In this document: piece after piece, positions 61,301 to 64,000 of the stretch
Layout of the letters: every line of letters starts with the position of its first letter
Numbering within the stretch: position 1 is the stretch's first letter
Source: Micropterix aruncella
Lineage: Eukaryota; Arthropoda; Insecta; Lepidoptera; Micropterigidae
Reading direction: 5' to 3'
Assembly (NCBI GenBank): GCA_944548615.1
Contig: OX155955.1
Span: forward strand, 11,279,921 to 11,343,920
DNA: 64,000 bases
Program-made: the position numbers and the translations under genes
Notes under the pieces: model-generated
What the model saw: only the letters and a program-made list of their open reading frames with translations
What the model was told of the DNA's origin: nothing
Database searches by the model: none

Positions 61301-64000
61301 GTTGGATAAGGGTTTTAAAAAGCAAACCATATATACAAAGTTCTGTAAAACTTCATTTACTGAGAATGAGGATTTTAAATCACTAAATTTATTGCCACGG
61401 GGAAGACCAAAGAACTTTAGAAATATACACTTGCGAGCAACTAAATCGACTCACCCCCTCAGTCCGGAAAAAAACTTATTTTTTTCAAAAATGGCTTAGT
61501 AGATACATACAATTATATACTTTTTAAACCCCTTATTTTGTTACCTGTCCGTTAGTACCATAATCATGAAAAACCGCTTAGGATTTTTAAAACAATTAAA
61601 TAAAATTTAAAATGGGAGTTAAAATGGATGTTCAGGAGTAGAAAACTGGGGATATTTAAAATTATATTAAAACGGAAAGTGAAAACATAAGAAGGAACGT
61701 TTATTAAAATAATATTTAGTGTTACCCCCCCTTGCTCAGATGACAGCTCGTATCCGGTTCCTCAACGTCCTGATCAGTTTATTCGTCAAGTCTTGAGGAA
61801 TCCCATCCCATTCCTCTAACAACGCGGTCTTGAGCTCGTAGATATTAGAAGTTGCCGGATTTCTGGCTCGGACTCTTGGCAGGTAGGATATCTCCGTCTG
61901 CAATTAACTTTCAAGATACTGGTTACGGGTCCGAAGTCGTTTACGCAACCTCTACCTGTTGTATTACATCGGTAATTCAATTAGAATTTATCGTGGACCT
62001 GGGCGTTCTTTGCCATTTTAAGAGTGGCTTGACAACAGGTCAACATCCACCCCCGCTGCTTAGGAGACAGTGTATTTCCATAGTCTCCAGACTCCTTCAG
62101 CAATTAGTCAGAATGCACAACCGATAGGCGTCGCCGCACGGTGCGCAAACCGTCCAGTGGCGCGGGGATACAATCCCGCCGGGAGAAACCGGTCCATCAG
62201 CTTTGAGGCCTGAGACACAAGAGTCTTACCCGGGGTAGCGTTCCACACGAGGAGGCTTCTGAATAGGCTGAATCTTGAGTTGAGCCGATCCGAGAACACA
62301 GTAGATGTTGTGGCCCAAGCTAGACGAAACCGTTCCCCACCGGCATTTGCGAGATTATGGTATTAATATAATTTGTACTCGTGGTCTTTTGGGATGTTTG
62401 CTTTCCATAGAACAGTGGATTTTATAATATGGGCCATCTTTCAAGATACGGATTAAAGAGTTATTTATATCTGGACATCAAGCTGTCGTCCAGATATAAA
62501 TTTGCACGACAGCTTGATGTCGAAATTTTTTGCGACGAATAGCGTACTTTCCAATACTTCCGTTCAGATATTATTATTTTAAAAACTTCTTAACCGATTT
62601 CTATAAAAATAGTGTCATTAGAAAGCTAAATAATTAAGTTTTCATAAAAGTATATATTTGGTGTACATCCGATTAGTCATTTTAGAAAAAAACTGGTTTT
62701 TATCCGAACTGAGGGGGTGAGTCGATTTAGTTGCTCGCAAGTGTAGTACTGAAACGTTTAGGTATATCATCATTCTAAACCCATCACATTCGAAAAATTT
62801 AGAGAAATGATTGATTTATTACCCCCTCCAATACATCATGACTATTTTCAAAAACTTGATCATAATGAAAAAAGTTAAAATATATAAATAGTAAGATTGT
62901 ACATAATTTTGGTTGAATGGTAAATGTTGAAAAAAAGCCTTTTTATTTTGTTATTTTTTGTTTTTTTTTTATTGATGAAGTATTTAATAAAAAAATCATA
63001 AAAAGGAATTGGTTCGTTCCAATTGAGATCACGTAGTTAATATTTTGTAAATTTAAGAGTTTTACATTTTGCTGACTTTAAATGTGACGTAAGTCCTTTT
63101 GAAGTCGTTAAAGTATAAATTGTTGTTAATTTTTATTTATTTATTTATTTTACATATAGGTACATTCAAATGCATGAGCACAACAAAAAATGAATTGATA
63201 ATTTAGAAAATGCCGTTGTATGCTTTTAAAAATTATATACACATCTGTCTGAGCCCAGGTTACATGGCGCATATTTTAAACGCAAAAGAATATCTTTCAA
63301 TTATGCTAAGCAAAGAGCAGCCGAGCCCGCCTTGCTAGGCACCGCTCGGGAGTCCGACGAGTGCAAAGATCTAAGATAACATTTTTTGAATGATTTTAAC
63401 TTTAATACCTAATTATTATTTTTTTATTTTTTATTATTTCACATTTAGGAAATGACTTTTAAGAAATGCACTATAAATATAAATCAATTTAATACCAAAA
63501 AAATACAAAACTAGTGTAATAGCATATACCATATGCCAAATTATTCAAGTACAAAACCTTAAATATCTCCATATAAAATAAAATACGCTTACACCACTTT
63601 CAAAGAAAACGGTCCATATCGTGTTTAATGTCAAATGAAAGGTCTGATTGAGTACATTCCGGAAATCTATCTATAATTCTATATGGATAAATTCATACAC
63701 CCCAATATTTCATTAAAAAAACCGTAATAAAAATAACTACAATATTTCACTTTCTTTAACAGCAGTCGTGTTTCTTAATCTTTTTGACATATTATTATTA
63801 ATATGTCAAAAACTTATTATTAAGTTATATTATTATTAACTTACTTGTGGTGTGACGGTGAGTGTGACGTCAGGATCTGTGTCGTTGACCAGCAGCGAGT
63901 CGGTCGAGTTGACGTTACCGTTGATCAGCCAATCGGCGAGCGCGGATCCGTTCGGCCAGCTGGAGGGCGGTAGGAGGGCAATCTCTGGCCAGGCCGCGTG
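43316..64000 (-). CDS. mAChR-B: Muscarinic acetylcholine receptor, B-type, 5' end beyond window
   Basis: Seven-helix G-protein-coupled receptor of the plasma membrane. Minus-strand exons: 64000-63845 (N-terminal tail with glycosylation sites NGS, NST, NDT), 46370-46193 (TM1-TM2: [30 protein letters not shown]) and 45312-43316 (TM2 end to stop). The joins (GTAAGT/TTACAG and GTAATT/TTTCAG) keep frame and give 776 residues. Hallmarks: [12 protein letters not shown] with the amine-binding Asp, ITVDRFCSV (DRF for DRY), [39 protein letters not shown]. Loop 3 is about 440 residues, Ser/Thr/Pro-rich and GC-rich, flanked by [20 protein letters not shown] and [11 protein letters not shown]6 has WTPYH where classical muscarinic receptors have WTPYN, in line with the pharmacologically distinct insect B type, which signals through Gi/o in flies. 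Introns are 17.5 kb and 0.9 kb. Confidence 0.92.
45613..45676. repeat. (GA)8(TC)8 palindrome and adjoining hairpin
   Basis: 45613-45644 is a perfect 32-base palindrome of eight GA followed by eight TC. Eleven bases on, CAGCAATGCA / TGCATTGCTG (45655-45676) forms a second hairpin with a two-base loop. Both lie in the short receptor intron. Confidence 0.9.
46400..48600. other. Receptor intron, AT-rich, no recognised element
   Basis: No convincing gene. Holds the palindromic word GGTTATCAATAACC (47092-47105) and a hairpin TGCAGCACA/TGTGCTGCA at about 48501-48525. Confidence 0.35.
48625..48990 (-). other. Coding-like stretch, unrecognised
   Basis: The minus strand reads [15 protein letters not shown], a stop, then [20 protein letters not shown] (48921 downward) and [14 protein letters not shown] content is higher than the flanks and the upper part looks like protein. 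No family recognised; a transposon piece is as likely as a host exon. Confidence 0.2.
49215..49620 (+). repeat. Lepidopteran-type repeat with CCGACTTCAAAAA start
   Basis: AACCGACTTCAAAAAAAGAA, GGAGGTTATCAATTCGG, then GAACCGATTTTGAAAATTC and two copies of CCCAGGGTTGGCT (49425 and 49532). Non-coding; this start motif is common in moth and butterfly repeats. Confidence 0.5.
49985..50560 (-). repeat. Dispersed AAAGTATTG repeat, inverted copy
   Basis: Reverse complement of the family at 20660 and 38684: words GCATGCCAAATTTCAGCT, TTCGAGATTGAAATATGAC and CGCAATACTTTCTCTC appear in inverted order. Confidence 0.6.
50950..51210 (-). repeat. WAP-intron repeat, partial inverted copy 3
   Basis: Reverse complement shares CTAATGTTGTTATAGTTATC, AGCTAAATAATGAG, GGTCAAATAAATTGCTATTA and GGCGCTG/CAGCGCCAC words with 32740-33400. 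Confidence 0.55.
51604..52370 (+). pseudogene. Transib/RAG1-like transposase remnant
   Basis: One frame, interrupted by a single TAA at 51793-51795, encodes a basic N-terminal region ([38 protein letters not shown]) and then [35 protein letters not shown] and [51 protein letters not shown] corresponds to the block holding the first catalytic Asp (codon 52213-52215) in Transib transposases, the relatives of vertebrate RAG1 (ESCDGMGD there). The match stops near 52370, where TGTCTGTTTACTATAT is tandemly repeated (52371-52440); the other catalytic residues are missing. Terminal repeats were not identified. In the receptor intron, antisense to the receptor. Identification is by motif memory. Confidence 0.65.
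52722..53262 (+). repeat. GC-rich dispersed repeat, copy B
   Basis: Nearly full-length relative of copy A (8700-9345), in the opposite orientation. Words: CGGGCGAGCCCGTCACCAC, GACGTTTTAACGATT, ACCAGATTTCTCCGGTC, GTTCGAGGTCGC, CACCCCCGCTCTATAGG, GTGCGCAGACCGTCCAGG, GAGGTTTGATTCCCAGGGG. Open frames on both strands show no known domain. Confidence 0.6.
53443..53637 (-). other. Small ORF with one membrane segment, unrecognised
   Basis: 64 codons: [20 protein letters not shown], a Ser/Arg-rich stretch, then [17 protein letters not shown] and HDTVRWFVY. The hydrophilic N-terminus with one hydrophobic helix would suit a type II membrane protein or the first exon of a transporter. GC content exceeds the flanks. 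TTTTCTTTTGTAG inside could act as an acceptor. Same strand as the receptor, inside its intron. No homolog recalled. Confidence 0.25.
53845..53879. repeat. Perfect 15-bp stem hairpin
   Basis: AGGCAAAATGACATA and its exact inverse around the loop GCGGG. The words GGCAAAATGA and ATGTCATATTGCC recur at 56440-56450 and 56581-56594, perhaps ends of a related element. Confidence 0.8.
54340..54750 (+). mobile_element. 3' end of a LINE (post-reverse-transcriptase tail)
   Basis: [20 protein letters not shown], then [20 protein letters not shown] and [12 protein letters not shown]: the pattern LExRRxxxDLxxxYKIxxN ... FFxNRxxxxWN of jockey/CR1-like LINE C-termini. The start is broken by stops. Antisense to the receptor, in its intron. 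Confidence 0.6.
55030..56310 (+). mobile_element. Tandem Helitron-like units
   Basis: Two head-to-tail units start at about 55031 and 55572 (TCTATACTAATATTATAAAG) and are about 541 bases apart; they share CTGGATCTACTGAACCGATT, GACTTTTTCGTGGTAGTCGG and TTATCGTCT(C/A)A(A)GTGTTT. The second unit runs on to GGGCACGGGTCAGCTAGT (about 56291-56308). A TC start and a CTAG-type end agree with lepidopteran non-autonomous Helitrons; no Rep/helicase is present. Confidence 0.6.
56311..57600. other. Receptor intron, no recognised element
   Basis: AT-rich. A slightly GC-richer patch at 56990-57130 (TAATACGCTCCCGCGAACGA) has no open frame or known match. Confidence 0.3.
57609..58790. mobile_element. Nested 1.2-kb foldback
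   Basis: Arms A' (57609-58127) and A (about 58192-58710) are inverted copies of about 515 bases with small differences (CGCGGGCCTAGGCCAGCGCG, CGAATGAAGAAATTTCTTAA, TGGTGCAGGTTTCATAATAA, GATATCAGATAACTG). Spacer S (58128-58191: CACTCGGGGACTGCCGCGGT, AAAGCTATAGCATAGC) recurs inverted right after A (58719-58790). So the order is A' S A S'. Each arm also holds its own stem (TCGGAAGACGTTTAAGTTAT / inverse, 57987-58080 and 58235-58325). No open frame of note. Confidence 0.85.
58810..58945 (-). mobile_element. LINE 3' tail, inverted copy
   Basis: Reverse complement of 16674-16790: CTGGCGCCAAAAGCCTGCTG, GAGGCTTAGCGCAGAACT, GGTGGCGAACACCATAGATC, TGGTCGCAGTGTTACAAGG. Shows the LINE at 16470 is a dispersed family. 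Confidence 0.7.
58945..59260 (+). repeat. AACTTCTAAACGC repeat, copy 2
   Basis: AACTTCTAAACGCTTGAACC, TATCGTGTTTAGTGTCAGAA, GAGCACATTCCGGAAATA, TATGGATAAATACATAAAC; parallels 13180-13460. Confidence 0.6.
59261..60060. other. Receptor intron, no recognised element
   Basis: AT-rich sequence without convincing frames or repeats. Confidence 0.3.
60061..60420 (+). repeat. GC-richer dispersed repeat
   Basis: CGCCGCCACTCCGACCAATC, CCGCTAGAGGGCGATACACG, CCGGGTTCGTCTGCCGGCCT, TGAAATCAGTCCTTGGCTAC and TCTTGGGGTAACACAACCG; the second half matches 21040-21235. An open frame of 91 codons crosses it but has no known domain. Confidence 0.55.
61838..62190 (+). repeat. GC-rich dispersed repeat, copy D
   Basis: Diverged copy inside the Tc1-like element: ATATCTCCGTCTGCAATTAA, GGTCAACATCCACCCCCGCT, GTGCGCAAACCGTCCAGTGG, GGGATACAATCCCGCCGGGA. 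Same orientation as copies B and C. Confidence 0.55.
62325..62476 (-). mobile_element. Third fragment of the CCHC/endonuclease LINE
   Basis: Reading minus, matches the 7690-7850 region: ATATCTGGAC boundary, ATGGCCC, AACTGTTC/CACTGTTC, GACCACGAGTACAAATTA, CCATAATCTCGCAAATGCC. Internal fragment only; both ends lost. Confidence 0.7.
62464..62521. repeat. Two overlapping, mutually exclusive perfect hairpins
   Basis: Stem 1: TTTATATCTGGAC (62464-62476) with GTCCAGATATAAA (62488-62500). Stem 2: GACATCAAGCTGTCGT (62474-62489) with ACGACAGCTTGATGTC (62506-62521). They share bases, so only one can form at a time. They sit at the broken end of the LINE fragment. Confidence 0.9.

Larger units (their letters stand above)
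61438..62743 (-). mobile_element. Tc1-like element, internally replaced
   Basis: Terminal inverted repeats of about 55-65 bases (CACTTGCGAGCAACTAAATC, GACTCACCCCCTCAGT) at 61438-61495 and 62690-62743, each bordered by TA (61436-61437, 62744-62745). The minus strand at 61850-61740 encodes the Tc1 C-terminus: [36 protein letters not shown], stop. The rest of the transposase is gone; repeat D and an endonuclease-LINE fragment occupy the middle. Confidence 0.8.
60851..63615. mobile_element. 2.8-kb element with CCGTTTTCTTTGAAAGTGG termini
   Basis: CCGTTTTCTTTGAAAGTGG at 60855 is matched by its exact inverse ending at 63612; flanks join as TA or TATA within the host repeat. Plus-strand words in two frames (EEVNWL, then [33 protein letters not shown]) at 61270-61430 may be a transposase or DNA-binding remnant that I cannot place. 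The inner Tc1-like element lies within. Confidence 0.55.
60430..63720 (+). repeat. AACTTCTAAACGC repeat, copy 3, split by an insertion
   Basis: The repeat runs 60430-60850 (AACTTCTAAACGCTTGAACC ... AACAAAAATATA) and resumes at 63616 (TATCGTGTTTAATGTCAAAT, GAGTACATTCCGGAAATC). Uninterrupted copies at 13180 and 58960 show the joint. Confidence 0.65.

Overview
This is a stretch of an insect nuclear genome, most likely Lepidoptera (moth or butterfly). Genes are split by long AT-rich introns with consensus GT-AG sites. The space between them is packed with transposon debris, including Helitron-like units starting TCTATACTAATATTATAAAG and tails such as CCGACTTCAAAAAAAGAAGG that are familiar from lepidopteran genomes. 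The order assignment is an inference. No organellar, bacterial or viral gene was recognised.

Four host genes can be reconstructed from exon homology and splice sites. From left to right they are: (1) V-ATPase subunit F on the minus strand (1367-2501, last short exon outside the window or lost); (2) sphingosine-1-phosphate lyase on the plus strand (ten coding exons, 5537-21908, 559 residues, complete); (3) a secreted protein with two WAP domains on the plus strand (three coding exons, 32033-42313, 128 residues); (4) a muscarinic acetylcholine receptor, best matching insect B type, on the minus strand (three exons seen, 43316-64000, 5' end beyond the window). Genes 1 and 2 are head to head across 3.0 kb. 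Genes 3 and 4 converge with 1.0 kb between their stop codons.

The rest is mobile DNA. The 1-2 divergent interval holds an internally deleted mariner, two GC-rich hairpin elements and a hAT-like element with a near-perfect 8-bp target duplication. The lyase introns hold a foldback, a LINE with a CCHC motif plus restriction-like endonuclease, other LINE tails and a mariner transposase end. Between genes 2 and 3 lie a Penelope-like GIY-YIG fragment and a pogo/Tigger-like transposase split by a 1.7-kb TA-flanked insertion. The WAP introns hold related foldback elements and an orphan terminal-exon candidate. The 17-kb receptor intron holds a Transib/RAG1-like remnant, tandem Helitron-like units, a 1.2-kb nested foldback and a four-level transposon nest.

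The four host genes have unrelated jobs (proton pumping, sphingolipid breakdown, secreted inhibitor or defence protein, cholinergic signalling); nothing suggests a functional cluster. The most unusual content is structural: large palindromes and nested insertions whose order can be read from interrupted repeats. All homology calls are from recognition of motifs by eye; no database search was run.
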